Assembly (NCBI GenBank): GCA_002425185.1
Contig: DILT01000016.1
Coordinates: forward strand, 241,128-305,127
DNA: 64,000 nucleotides
From: Flammeovirgaceae bacterium UBA5585
GTDB lineage: Bacteria > Bacteroidota > Bacteroidia > Cytophagales > Cyclobacteriaceae
Direction: 5' to 3'
Of the stretch, positions 49,280 through 58,328 are shown piece by piece. A program made the translations under genes and the position numbers. Within the stretch, counting starts at the first letter, position 1. The number at the start of each line of letters is the position of its first letter. The notes beneath the pieces were generated by a model. It ran no database searches. It saw only the letters and a program-made list of their open reading frames with translations, and was not told the DNA's origin.

Positions 49280-51169
49280 ATGAAACTCAACAAGTACATC
49301 GTAATCGATTTCGACAGCACCTTTACCAAAATAGAAGCCTTCGACCTGCTGGCTGAAATCAGTTTGAAGGATCACCCCGAAGCCGAAGAACGAAAAAAAA
49401 TGATTCACGAAATCACCAACCAGGGTATGGATGGTTCCATCTCTTTTCGTGAATCACTGGAAAAACGTGTAGAACTTCTGGCACCAAACAAAGCGCACTT
49501 ATTGCAATTGGCAGAGCGTTTAAAAGCACAGGTCTCTGAGTCATTTAAACGTAACCGCGACTTCTTTAAAAAATATGCCGATAATATTTATGTGATCAGC
49601 AATGGTTTTCACATGTTTATTGATCCGGTAGTTACCGAGTTCGGCATCAAGCCTGAAAACATTTTGGCAAACCGTTTTCATTTTGATGAAAAAGGTGAAG
49701 TTATCGGGTTCGATAAAGATAATCCCCTCTCCGCCAACAACGGAAAAGTGGAGCAACTAAAACGACTGAATTTACCGGGTGATGTTTATGTCATTGGCGA
49801 TGGTTATACCGACTATGAAATAAAACATGCCGGTCTCGCCAATAAATTCTTTGCGTTTACCGAAAATGTAGAACGTGAAAACATTATGGAAAAGGCCGAT
49901 CACATAACCCCCAGCCTCGATGAATTTCTCTACCTCAACAAATTAAACACAGCTATCTCCTACCCAAAAAACCGAATACACGTTTTGCTTTTGGAAAATG
50001 TGCACCCAGTGGCGGTGGAGTTAATGCGGGCCGAGGGCTTTACAGTAGAAACCTATCCGGCTGCCTTATCGGAAGAAGAACTCTGCAAAAAAATTAAAAA
50101 TGTTTCTGTACTGGGTATCCGTTCCAAAACTCAGGTTACAGAAAAAGTGCTGGAGCATGCCAACCGCTTAATGACCATCGGAGCCTTTTGCATCGGCACC
50201 AATCAAATCGATTTAAAAGCAGCCACACAAAAAGGCGTTGCTGTGTTTAATGCACCCTTCAGCAACACACGCTCGGTGGTAGAGCTGGTGATAGCGGAGA
50301 TGATCATCCTTATCCGAAAAATCGTAGAGAAGTCGAATAAAATGCACCAGGGTAAATGGGATAAATCAGCTGCCGGAAGTTACGAGATACGCGGAAAAAA
50401 ACTTGGGTTGATCGGTTATGGAAATATTGGTGCACAACTTTCTGTGCTGGCTGAATCAATGGGCATGAAGGTTCTCTATTACGATATTGAAGAAAAACTT
50501 TCATTGGGCAATGCCACCCGTTGTAAAACCATGAAGGAAGTTTTGGAACAAGCCGATGTTGTTTCCTTACACGTTGATGGCCGTGCAGCTAATAAAAACC
50601 TGATCAGCGAACGCGAATTCGGTTGGATGAAAAAAGGTGTAATCTTCATAAACCTGAGTCGTGGACATGTAGTGGATATTGCCTGCCTGAAAAAAAATAT
50701 CCTGAATGGAACGGTTGGCGGTTGTGCTATTGATGTATTTCCTGTTGAGCCTAACAACGAAGAAGAATTTATTTCCGAATTAAGGGGTTTACCGAATACT
50801 ATTCTTACACCGCACATTGGTGGAAGCACGGTGGAAGCACAGGAGAACATTGGCAATTTTGTTCCGGGAAAATTCCTGGATTACATAAACACCGGAAGCA
50901 CTTCCAACAGTGTAAACTTCCCCAACCTGGTGTTACCAACATTGGAAAATGCCCACCGCCTGATTCACATTCACGAAAATGTTCCGGGCATACTCGCCCA
51001 GATCAACAAAGTACTGGCCGATCATAACATCAACATTGCCGGGCAGTACCTGAAAACAAATGAACAAATCGGATACGTGATCACCGATATCGATAAAGCA
51101 TACAACAAAGATGTAATTAAAGAACTTCGCAGTATTGCACACACCATAAAATTCAGGGTGCTATATTAG
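49280..51169 (+). CDS. Phosphoserine phosphatase - D-3-phosphoglycerate dehydrogenase fusion
   Basis: A 629-residue bifunctional protein. Residues 1-225 are a HAD phosphatase like SerB: IDFDSTFTKIE with nucleophile D10 and D12, VISNGFHMFI, and GDGYTDYE. Residues about 230-550 are SerA: nucleotide fold GLIGYGNIGAQ near 378, catalytic arginine in NLSRGHVVD, glutamate in PVEPNN, histidine in TPHIGGST. The last roughly 75 residues are an ACT domain (NVPGILAQINKVLADHNINI) that usually senses serine. It joins the first and last steps of serine synthesis; serC lies 1.2 kb downstream. Confidence 0.92.
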   Translation: MKLNKYIVIDFDSTFTKIEAFDLLAEISLKDHPEAEERKKMIHEITNQGMDGSISFRESLEKRVELLAPNKAHLLQLAERLKAQVSESFKRNRDFFKKYADNIYVISNGFHMFIDPVVTEFGIKPENILANRFHFDEKGEVIGFDKDNPLSANNGKVEQLKRLNLPGDVYVIGDGYTDYEIKHAGLANKFFAFTENVERENIMEKADHITPSLDEFLYLNKLNTAISYPKNRIHVLLLENVHPVAVELMRAEGFTVETYPAALSEEELCKKIKNVSVLGIRSKTQVTEKVLEHANRLMTIGAFCIGTNQIDLKAATQKGVAVFNAPFSNTRSVVELVIAEMIILIRKIVEKSNKMHQGKWDKSAAGSYEIRGKKLGLIGYGNIGAQLSVLAESMGMKVLYYDIEEKLSLGNATRCKTMKEVLEQADVVSLHVDGRAANKNLISEREFGWMKKGVIFINLSRGHVVDIACLKKNILNGTVGGCAIDVFPVEPNNEEEFISELRGLPNTILTPHIGGSTVEAQENIGNFVPGKFLDYINTGSTSNSVNFPNLVLPTLENAHRLIHIHENVPGILAQINKVLADHNINIAGQYLKTNEQIGYVITDIDKAYNKDVIKELRSIAHTIKFRVLY

Positions 51170-51173
51170 CCTC

Positions 51174-51998
51174 ATGGAAGAGAAATACAGACTAACCGGT
51201 CTAAAGCTCAAAATCTACGAGGTCATCTTCGAGTCAGACACCCCCGAAGGTAAGTATTTCGACATTGTACTACTGGTGAGCATAATTCTCAGCGTTACTG
51301 TTGTTATGCTGGAGAGTGTTCAGGCTATCAAAATTGGCTGGGGTAACTGGCTGGTTGGATTGGAGTGGTTCTTCACCGGCTTATTTACACTCGAATACCT
51401 GGCCCGCATTTGGGTAGTGTTGAATAAACGAAAGTATATTTTTTCTTTTTTTGGAATTGTTGATTTACTCTCCGTTTTACCAACCTACCTGACGATCTTC
51501 TTTGCCGGTGCGCAATCGCTGCTCGTTATTCGAAGTTTACGGTTACTGCGCATCTTTCGGATTTTTAAGTTGGCCAGGTTCATTGGCGAAAGTCAAAACC
51601 TGACTACGGCTTTAAAAGCGAGTCGCTATAAAATTATTGTGTTCCTCACCACCGTGATTACTGCGGTGATTATCTTTGGTACACTTATCTTCTTAATCGA
51701 AGGACCTGAAAATGGGTTTACCAGTATACCCTTAAGTATTTATTGGGCCATTGTTACCATGACAACCGTTGGCTATGGCGATATAGCACCGCACACTACG
51801 CTGGGGCAAACACTGGCCTCCATTATTATGATTATGGGGTATGGTATTATTGCAGTACCTACCGGTATTGTTTCTTCAGAAATGATAAAATTAAAAACAA
51901 AAGAAAAGATTACCACACAGGTTTGCCCGCACTGCCTGAAAGAAGGGCACGATAGCGATGCGATTTACTGCAAGTATTGTGGAGGGGAGATTAATTAG
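51174..51998 (+). CDS. Voltage-gated potassium channel with C-terminal zinc ribbon
   Basis: A 274-residue six-helix channel. S4 carries a positive charge every third residue (R120, R123, R126, R129, K132, R135), a full voltage sensor. The selectivity filter TVGYGD is at 198-203. The C-terminus holds four cysteines (VCPHCLKEG and YCKYCGGEIN) that should form a zinc ribbon, possibly for assembly or regulation. It begins 4 bases after the SerB-SerA gene and so is probably co-transcribed. Confidence 0.92.
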   Translation: MEEKYRLTGLKLKIYEVIFESDTPEGKYFDIVLLVSIILSVTVVMLESVQAIKIGWGNWLVGLEWFFTGLFTLEYLARIWVVLNKRKYIFSFFGIVDLLSVLPTYLTIFFAGAQSLLVIRSLRLLRIFRIFKLARFIGESQNLTTALKASRYKIIVFLTTVITAVIIFGTLIFLIEGPENGFTSIPLSIYWAIVTMTTVGYGDIAPHTTLGQTLASIIMIMGYGIIAVPTGIVSSEMIKLKTKEKITTQVCPHCLKEGHDSDAIYCKYCGGEIN

Positions 51999-52036
51999 AA
52001 ATCTTTTCCATAACAGCAACGAAAGCTCATATCAAC

Positions 52037-52180
52037 CTAAGCTTGTCAAAAACTTCTTATGAGGCTACGCGTGCACTTGCCAGCCTATATATGTCAGGCT
52101 GAGCTTGTCGAAGCCTGTAAAAAAATCCACCGAATTTGGTGAGGAGTTTCTGAACCTCATAAAAGACAAGTTTTGAGCTG
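52037..52180. repeat. Imperfect inverted repeat in the 418-base gap after the K+ channel gene
   Basis: The left arm (GCTTGTC then TTATGAGG, about 52041-52064) faces CCTCATAA and GACAAG (about 52155-52170). Inside lies a GTCAGGCTGAGCTTGTCGAA stretch of the dispersed-repeat type. The gap from 51999 to 52416 holds no supported gene; the rest looks unstructured. Confidence 0.45.
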
Positions 52181-52416
52181 CCCACAACCGCAACCTTCTT
52201 CTGTTATCCTGCTTTTTGGGCGAGGTACTGACGGTAACCGTCAGCATGAGGCCTGATTTTGGTTGTAAGCTTCACTCGGTTTTGTTATAAATGTTAGGTT
52301 CAGCAAACGTGTCCCAAATTCGAGTGGATTTCTTACACCAAAGGAAAATAAAAGATAGGCACTGCGAAACATTGATTAACTACTTATTTTTTAGTAATCA
52401 GCAGGCTTAACAACTT

Positions 52417-53496
52417 ATGAAACCTGTACTAAATTTCACACCCGGTCCTTCACAACTTTATTTTACAGCAGAAGACCACATGCGCAAGGCTTTCCGCGAT
52501 GGAATACCCTCCCTGTCTCATCGAAGTAAAACCTTTGAATCTATCTATAAAGAAACTGTTGAAGGATTAAAAGAACTTATCGGCATACCCGAACATTTCA
52601 CCCTTGTATTCACATCATCGGCAACAGAAGTGTGGGAAAGAATTATTCAAAACCTTGTTGAAAACACTTCGCATCATTTCGTCAATGGGGCTTTCTCCAA
52701 ACGATTTTATGAAATCGCCTTGCAGTTAAACCGTAATTCATCTAAACACGAAGTTCAGGAAGGTCAGGCATTTGCCTTTTCGGATGCCCTGCCGGTCACT
52801 GAATTGATTGCCCTGACACACAATGAAACGAGTACGGGTGTTTCATTGCCAATGCCCTTTATTAATTCCATTAAAGAACAAAAACCGGGCGTACTGGTTG
52901 CTGTGGATGCTGTCTCATCACTGCCCTATCCTGAATTTGATTTTTCTAAAATTGACACTTTGTTTTTTTCCGTTCAGAAAGGATTTGGATTGCCGGCCGG
53001 TCTTGGTGTATGGATTGTCAACAACCGTTGTTTACAAAAAGCAACTTCAATGCTGGCCAACGGCATCTCCATTGGCTCCTATCACAACCTACCCACACTG
53101 CACGCGCACGGACTAAAAAATCAAACACCCGAAACACCCAATGTGTTGGGCATTTACCTGTTGGGCAAAGTAATTCAGGATATGTTAAGGAGAGGGATTG
53201 CCACCATCCGCAGAGAAACCGATTATAAGGCAGCTATACTTTACCAGGCGTTGGAACAACACCCCGTACTGAAACCATTTGTAATGGATAAAACCATTCA
53301 ATCCAAAACTGTAATTGTTGCTGATTGTGGTGAGTTTACCGGTCAACTTTCTGATTACCTGCAATCAAAAGGATTATTTCCCGGAGAAGGCTATGGCTTG
53401 TTCAAAAAGCAACACCTGCGATTCGCCAACTTTCCGGCTCACTCAAAAGAGCAGTTTGAACTTCTGGTAGATTCTATTGAAGCCTTCAAACCCTGA
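52417..53496 (+). CDS. serC: Phosphoserine aminotransferase
   Basis: A 359-residue PLP enzyme converting 3-phosphohydroxypyruvate to phosphoserine. It begins LNFTPGPSQLYF, has the aspartate region VAVDAVSSLP and the lysine in FFSVQKGFGLPAGLG, the SerC-type pattern. It supplies the middle step between the two activities of the SerB-SerA fusion. A closely related alanine/glyoxylate aminotransferase cannot be wholly excluded, but context favours SerC. Confidence 0.88.
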   Translation: MKPVLNFTPGPSQLYFTAEDHMRKAFRDGIPSLSHRSKTFESIYKETVEGLKELIGIPEHFTLVFTSSATEVWERIIQNLVENTSHHFVNGAFSKRFYEIALQLNRNSSKHEVQEGQAFAFSDALPVTELIALTHNETSTGVSLPMPFINSIKEQKPGVLVAVDAVSSLPYPEFDFSKIDTLFFSVQKGFGLPAGLGVWIVNNRCLQKATSMLANGISIGSYHNLPTLHAHGLKNQTPETPNVLGIYLLGKVIQDMLRRGIATIRRETDYKAAILYQALEQHPVLKPFVMDKTIQSKTVIVADCGEFTGQLSDYLQSKGLFPGEGYGLFKKQHLRFANFPAHSKEQFELLVDSIEAFKP

Positions 53497-53521
53497 TGGT
53501 TACCATTAAACCTTTCAAAAG

Positions 53522-53529
53522 TATCTTTG
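53522..53529 (+). promoter_or_regulatory. Putative -7 box of the ECF sigma operon
   Basis: TATCTTTG matches TAnnTTTG, 29 bases before the TTG start of the sigma factor gene. Confidence 0.45.
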
Positions 53530-53558
53530 TCTAACAAAAGTCTTTAACGCTCCCTTCT

Positions 53559-54098
53559 TTGGAAGACAACGAACTCCTGTCGAAAATCCGTAACCCGGAA
53601 ACCCGGAACTATGGCTTTAATATGCTGGTACGTTACTATCAGCAGCGGGTGTATTGGCACGTGCGTAAAATGGTTATTGATCACGATGATGCCGATGATC
53701 TCACCCAGGAAGTGTTTATAAAAATCCACCGCTACATTGATACGTTCAGGGAAGACTCCCAGCTTTTCACCTGGATCTACCGCATCGCCACCAACGAATG
53801 CCTGAGTTTTCTGCAAAAGAAAAAGCGAAGGTTTTTCCTGCCCATCGGTGATGTAACGGCTGAGCTATCGGGTAAACTCGACAGCGCAGCGCATATTTCC
53901 GGGGATGAAATACAGTTAAAACTCCAAAAAGCTCTGTTGAAACTTCCCGAAAAGCAACGACTGGTTTTTAACATGAAATACTTTGATGATCTTCCGTATG
54001 AAGAAATAGCCAAAATCACCGAAACGAGTGTGGGGGCCTTAAAAGCCAGCTACCACCATGCCGTGAAGAAAATTGAAGATTTCTTAACCGCTGATTAA
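53559..54098 (+). CDS. ECF-type RNA polymerase sigma factor
   Basis: A 179-residue sigma-70 family protein. Region 2 shows VIDHDDADDLTQEVFIKIHR and TWIYRIATNECLSFL; region 4 shows LPEKQRLVFNMKYFDDLPYE and a helix-turn-helix. The start is TTG 53559, since homology (EDNELLSKIRNPETRNYG) begins there; the next in-frame ATG would cut region 2. The following gene has one membrane helix and may be its anti-sigma partner. Confidence 0.92.
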   Translation: MEDNELLSKIRNPETRNYGFNMLVRYYQQRVYWHVRKMVIDHDDADDLTQEVFIKIHRYIDTFREDSQLFTWIYRIATNECLSFLQKKKRRFFLPIGDVTAELSGKLDSAAHISGDEIQLKLQKALLKLPEKQRLVFNMKYFDDLPYEEIAKITETSVGALKASYHHAVKKIEDFLTAD

Positions 54099-54132
54099 AC
54101 GTTTCGTCTACATATATGTCTAAGAACCGATA

Positions 54133-54549
54133 ATGAAAAAGCTCGAAAACATACCTAAAACGAACATTTTTGAAGTACCCGAAGGCTATTTCGATAAGCT
54201 GCCCCTTCAGATTCAGGCACGTATTGCGGCTGAAAATCCAGCGCCCCAACAGTTACCCTGGCTCAGGTACTCGCTGCGGTACGCCCTGCCCATGTTGGTA
54301 TTTGCCCTGGCAACCATTTTTGTTTTCAGACCAAAGGTTGATAAAGTGGAAAAAATTCTGGCTTCCGTGAGCACAGAAGAACTGGTAGCCTACCTGGAAA
54401 GCAATGCGCTCTCCACCGATGAACTTTTGGATAGCTATGATTTTGATGCTGCAAGCGCTGAAGCCATTGAGCAAGAAGTTTACTTCAGCTTTGATTTTAA
54501 TACCGATGATGTAAATGAATATGAGTATCCATTTGAAGTCCAGAAATAA
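54133..54549 (+). CDS. Single-helix membrane protein, possible anti-sigma factor
   Basis: A 138-residue protein: a cytosolic N-terminus with NIFEVPEGYFDKLPLQIQAR, one membrane helix (YALPMLVFALATIFVF, about 50-66) and an acidic C-terminal tail rich in aspartate and glutamate. The FEVPEGYF pattern is common next to ECF sigma genes in Bacteroidota. It begins 34 bases after the sigma gene. It lacks a zinc HxxxCxxC motif, so if it binds the sigma factor it does so differently. Confidence 0.75.
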   Translation: MKKLENIPKTNIFEVPEGYFDKLPLQIQARIAAENPAPQQLPWLRYSLRYALPMLVFALATIFVFRPKVDKVEKILASVSTEELVAYLESNALSTDELLDSYDFDAASAEAIEQEVYFSFDFNTDDVNEYEYPFEVQK

Positions 54550-54553
54550 TAAT

Positions 54554-54643
54554 TGACCGTCATTGCGAGGGAGGTACGACCGAAGCAATCTCGTTTTCAA
54601 CACTAAAATCGGGATTGCTTCGCTACCGCTCGCAATGACGTCA
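54554..54643. repeat. Dispersed palindromic element (CGTCATTGCGAG type)
   Basis: The left arm begins TGACCGTCATTGCGAG, then CGAAGCAATCTCG; the right arm is CGGGATTGCTTCG, then CTCGCAATGACGTCA. The long imperfect hairpin is of the dispersed intergenic kind and splits the sigma/anti-sigma pair from the next gene. Confidence 0.7.
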
Positions 54644-54719
54644 AATTTTAAATTTGGATGCGGATACTCATGTAAATGAACTTCAAGACTTAGAACTTTG
54701 ATATTTTTAACAGTGTGTT

Positions 54720-55232
54720 ATGAAAAAAATAGTTAACATTTTTCTGATGGTGTGGGTTGCCCTTCCGGTGTGGGCACAGGATGGTGACGTAGGCAAAATA
54801 GATCCCAAAGCGCAGGAAAAAATAAGGGCCGCACGCATAGCCTTTATAACTGATCGATTAGGGTTAACACCGGAAGAAGCAGAACGCTTCTGGCCCATCT
54901 ATCGCGAATTCTCCAATAAACGATTGGAGTTAACCCAACAATTTGAACAAGCCAAACGCAACCCGGATAGTAAGAAACCTAAAGAGGAACACGAACGGGA
55001 GTTGGTGGAGTTGGGCTTTAAACTAAAACAACAGGAACTTGACCTGGAGAAAGAATACTCCACGCGAATTCTTAATGTTATACCGGCACAAAAACTTATG
55101 GCTCTGCGAACAGCCGAAGATGATTTCCGAAGATTGTTGATGCAGCAAATACAGCAGCGCCAGTTACAAGAGCAACGAAAGCGGGAAGCACAGGAGCGCA
55201 ACGAACAACGACTGCGTCAACGCAATAACTGA
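54720..55232 (+). CDS. Periplasmic Spy/LTXXQ-like helical protein
   Basis: A 170-residue exported protein (signal IVNIFLMVWVALPVWAQ). The mature part is entirely helical and highly charged, with DRLGLTPEEAERFWPIYREF, the common LTPEEA form of the LTXXQ motif, and a glutamine/arginine-rich C-terminus (QQIQQRQLQEQRKREAQERN). Spy/CpxP relatives are periplasmic chaperones or stress sensors. It may belong to the ECF regulon just upstream. Confidence 0.75.
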   Translation: MKKIVNIFLMVWVALPVWAQDGDVGKIDPKAQEKIRAARIAFITDRLGLTPEEAERFWPIYREFSNKRLELTQQFEQAKRNPDSKKPKEEHERELVELGFKLKQQELDLEKEYSTRILNVIPAQKLMALRTAEDDFRRLLMQQIQQRQLQEQRKREAQERNEQRLRQRNN

Positions 55233-55243
55233 CCAACACATGC

Positions 55244-56188
55244 ATGCGCTGTAGCCAGCAATGGTTTATAATCCTGATCATTTCAGTGTCCTCGTGCAAA
55301 CTTTTCGCGCAGGACACTACTGCTTTACTATCTCAACAGGATTCTCTTCTCACGTTCAGTGACTCACTAAACATCTTCAGGCTGATTGATAGCCTCATGA
55401 ACATGGAGGAATTTAGTACTTCCCAACTTGCCGTACGCCTGGGCTATAATAGTAATGTACTTTGGGCAGGGCGAACCCTGGGCATTGAACAGTTTGGCTT
55501 GTCGCCCGGCATTTCTTACTACCATAAAACAGGTTTGTTTGCCGATGTATCTTCCTTTTGGAGCAAAGATTTTGAACCCAAATACTACCTGACCATCTTC
55601 ACCGGAGGCTACATGCATTCTTTCTCAAAACGATTCTCCATCATTGCCAGCTATGACCGCTACTTTTATAACCTGGCAGACGACTATATTCCTTACAACA
55701 ATGCCATAACAGTCACCCCTTTCATAGAATTAAAACCGGTCACCTTCCGGCTGGACTATTCATTCTTCTTTGGCGATTACTCCGTTCATCGCCTTATGCC
55801 CTCGGTAGGTGTAACCCTTCAGAAAAAGAACTTCTTTAAACTCGATCGTATTTCATTTTTCCCAACTGTATATACTCTCTTCGGTGATCAAACGTTTTCT
55901 GAAATTATATTCCCTACCACCCGGCAGGAATGGATTGCAGCAATCCTTCGCGCACGACAAGGACTGCCCTGGTACACGATTGAAACAAGGCGCGTTTTTG
56001 GTTTAATGAACTATGCCATCACGGCACCACTTTCAATCCGAAATCACCATTGGAATTTCACGGCCAGTTATACCTACAACATTCCTAAAGCCCTACCGGG
56101 CGAAACCCTTACCCTTGAAAACAGCAGCTTTATCAGTGCTTCCTTCACCTGGTTTTTTGATCTGAACCGGAAAAAATCACCTTTGTAG
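55244..56188 (+). CDS. Secreted outer-membrane barrel-like protein, unknown function
   Basis: A 314-residue protein with a signal sequence (WFIILIISVSSCKLFAQ). The body alternates aromatic and polar residues in strands (YYLTIFTGGYMHSF, FRLDYSFFFGDYS) and ends FTWFFDLNRK, as in outer-membrane barrels. It starts 11 bases after the LTXXQ gene, so they share a transcript. No enzymatic motif is seen. Confidence 0.7.
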   Translation: MRCSQQWFIILIISVSSCKLFAQDTTALLSQQDSLLTFSDSLNIFRLIDSLMNMEEFSTSQLAVRLGYNSNVLWAGRTLGIEQFGLSPGISYYHKTGLFADVSSFWSKDFEPKYYLTIFTGGYMHSFSKRFSIIASYDRYFYNLADDYIPYNNAITVTPFIELKPVTFRLDYSFFFGDYSVHRLMPSVGVTLQKKNFFKLDRISFFPTVYTLFGDQTFSEIIFPTTRQEWIAAILRARQGLPWYTIETRRVFGLMNYAITAPLSIRNHHWNFTASYTYNIPKALPGETLTLENSSFISASFTWFFDLNRKKSPL

Positions 56189-56230
56189 AATCAGCGGGTT
56201 TGGATATTTTGCAACCAAACCACGCTTACT

Positions 56231-58090
56231 ATGATTCGCTTCTTCTTATTTCTCCTCTTTGCTATTTCAACAACTACAACCATCGCCCAGGATTACCGCT
56301 GGCAACAACGCGCGGAGTATACCATGGACGTACGGCTGGACGTAAAAACCCATAAAGTTACCGGTACACAAAAACTGGTTTACTACAATAACTCACCCGA
56401 CACCTTAAACAAGGTTTATTACCATCTATATTTTAATGCTTTTCAGCCGGGTAGCATGATGGATGTTCGCTCCAGAAACATCATGGATCCTGATGGACGT
56501 GTTACTGACCGGATATCAAAATTAAAGGATGATGAAATCGGCTATCAGCGAATTCAAAGCCTGAAGCAAGATGGAAAAGATATAAATTTTCATATTGAAG
56601 GAACCATACTGGAAGTAACATTAGCCAAACCCATTCTGCCGAAAGGCAAGGCAACCTTCGATATGAAGTTTGAGTCCCAGGTTCCGATACAAATCAGAAG
56701 ATCGGGAAGAAACAGTCGCGAAGGTATAGCCTACTCCATGACACAGTGGTACCCGAAAATGGCTGAATATGATTTTCAGGGATGGCACGCTTACCAATAT
56801 GTGGCCCGCGAATTTCATGGTGTGTGGGGCGATTTCGATGTGAAGATTACAATTGATCCCACCTTTGTAATTGGCAGTACCGGTAAACTTCAAAATCCGG
56901 ATAAGATCGGGCATGGTTATGAAAAAGCGGGCACAAAAGTATCGCGACCTGCAGGCGAATTAACCTGGCACTTTGTTGCAAAAAATGTAATCGACTTTGC
57001 GTGGGCTGCCGACCCGGACTATACGCACGAAATTGCCCAGGTGCCGGATGGACCCGAAGTTCATTTCTTCTATCAACCCGGAGAAAAAACCACCGAAAAC
57101 TGGAAAAAGCTTAAGGAGTATACCGTACGGCATTTTGAGTTTATGAACAAAACTTTCGGAAAATATCCGTACGAGTTGTATTCGGTTATCCAGGGTGGCG
57201 ATGGCGGTATGGAATACCCCATGTTAACACTCATTACAGGCGAGCGATCATTGAACAGCCTGGTTGGCGTGATGGCCCACGAAGTAGCGCACAGTTGGTA
57301 TCAGGCGGTACTTGCGTCAAACGAATCGTTATACGCTTGGTTTGATGAAGGCTTTGCCGATTTTGCCACCAATGAATCAATGGCGCTGTTATTCGATGAA
57401 AAAAATCCACACGGTGGAAGTTATAACGGATATTTCTCGCTGGTAAGAAGTGGTTTGCAGGAACCGATGAATCAACATGCCGATCACTTCACCACCAACC
57501 GGGCTTACGGAATATCAGCGTACAACATGGGAACTGTTTTCCTGCATCAATTGAAATACATAATAGGAGATGCAAACTTTTACAAAGGTATGAGAAGGTA
57601 TTACAACACATGGAAATTTAAACATCCTGAACCCAATGATTTTATTCGCATCATGGAAAAAACAAGCGGACTTCAGCTAAAATGGTATATGACCTATTGG
57701 GTAAATACGACCAAACGAATCGATTACGGTATCCAATCCGTTTTAGCAGATAATGAAGCTACCTTTATAACCCTTGAACGGATTGGCGAATTTCCAATGC
57801 CGGTTGATTTGATGATAACCTATGCGGATGGTTCAAAAGAACTGTTCTACATCCCGCTAAATGAAACCTTAGGCAATAAACCGGCAGAAGATACATCCCT
57901 GTCGCGCGTAGAACTTGAAACCTGGCCGTGGGTTAACCCAACCTACACGCTTAAAATAAACAAACCTGCCAAGGGCATAGCAAAACTCGAAATTGATACA
58001 TCCATGCGTCTGGCCGACATTGATCGCAAGAATAACGTGATGGAGCTATCAGGAGGCTTGAAGGCTTATGAGGACCCTACGCGGAAATAG
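56231..58090 (+). CDS. M1-family metallopeptidase
   Basis: A 619-residue exported aminopeptidase (signal FLFLLFAISTTTTIAQ). The zinc site is MAHEVAHSWYQ followed by the third ligand in WFDEGFADF at the usual spacing, and the substrate-binding motif GGMEYPML is present. An N-terminal beta domain (about 25-240) precedes the catalytic domain. It probably trims peptides in the periplasm for nutrition. Confidence 0.93.
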   Translation: MIRFFLFLLFAISTTTTIAQDYRWQQRAEYTMDVRLDVKTHKVTGTQKLVYYNNSPDTLNKVYYHLYFNAFQPGSMMDVRSRNIMDPDGRVTDRISKLKDDEIGYQRIQSLKQDGKDINFHIEGTILEVTLAKPILPKGKATFDMKFESQVPIQIRRSGRNSREGIAYSMTQWYPKMAEYDFQGWHAYQYVAREFHGVWGDFDVKITIDPTFVIGSTGKLQNPDKIGHGYEKAGTKVSRPAGELTWHFVAKNVIDFAWAADPDYTHEIAQVPDGPEVHFFYQPGEKTTENWKKLKEYTVRHFEFMNKTFGKYPYELYSVIQGGDGGMEYPMLTLITGERSLNSLVGVMAHEVAHSWYQAVLASNESLYAWFDEGFADFATNESMALLFDEKNPHGGSYNGYFSLVRSGLQEPMNQHADHFTTNRAYGISAYNMGTVFLHQLKYIIGDANFYKGMRRYYNTWKFKHPEPNDFIRIMEKTSGLQLKWYMTYWVNTTKRIDYGIQSVLADNEATFITLERIGEFPMPVDLMITYADGSKELFYIPLNETLGNKPAEDTSLSRVELETWPWVNPTYTLKINKPAKGIAKLEIDTSMRLADIDRKNNVMELSGGLKAYEDPTRK

Positions 58091-58151
58091 GGAGTAAAGA
58101 TTAATATTAGTATCGGTTAACATCCTAAAATATTAATCCATAATAACATTG

Positions 58152-58235
58152 AACCTCACCCCTTCCCCTCTCCTGCAGCAGAGGGGTATCCGAGGTACGA
58201 GCCAGCCTGCCGGTAGGCAGGGATGGGGTGAGGTT
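58152..58235. repeat. Dispersed nested palindrome between the M1 peptidase gene and ligA
   Basis: Outer arms AACCTCACCCC (58152-58162) and GGGGTGAGGTT (58225-58235) enclose CCCCTC/GAGGGG (58165-58186) and CCTGCCGGTAGGCAGG (58206-58221). It is an interspersed repeat with no coding content. Confidence 0.7.
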
Positions 58236-58328
58236 TGATTACGACATTAAACGGACACTCAGTAAAATTTAAGGTCACTGATAACACAATTATTTCAAGT
58301 ATTTTAGCATTCGTTACGGCTACCAAAA

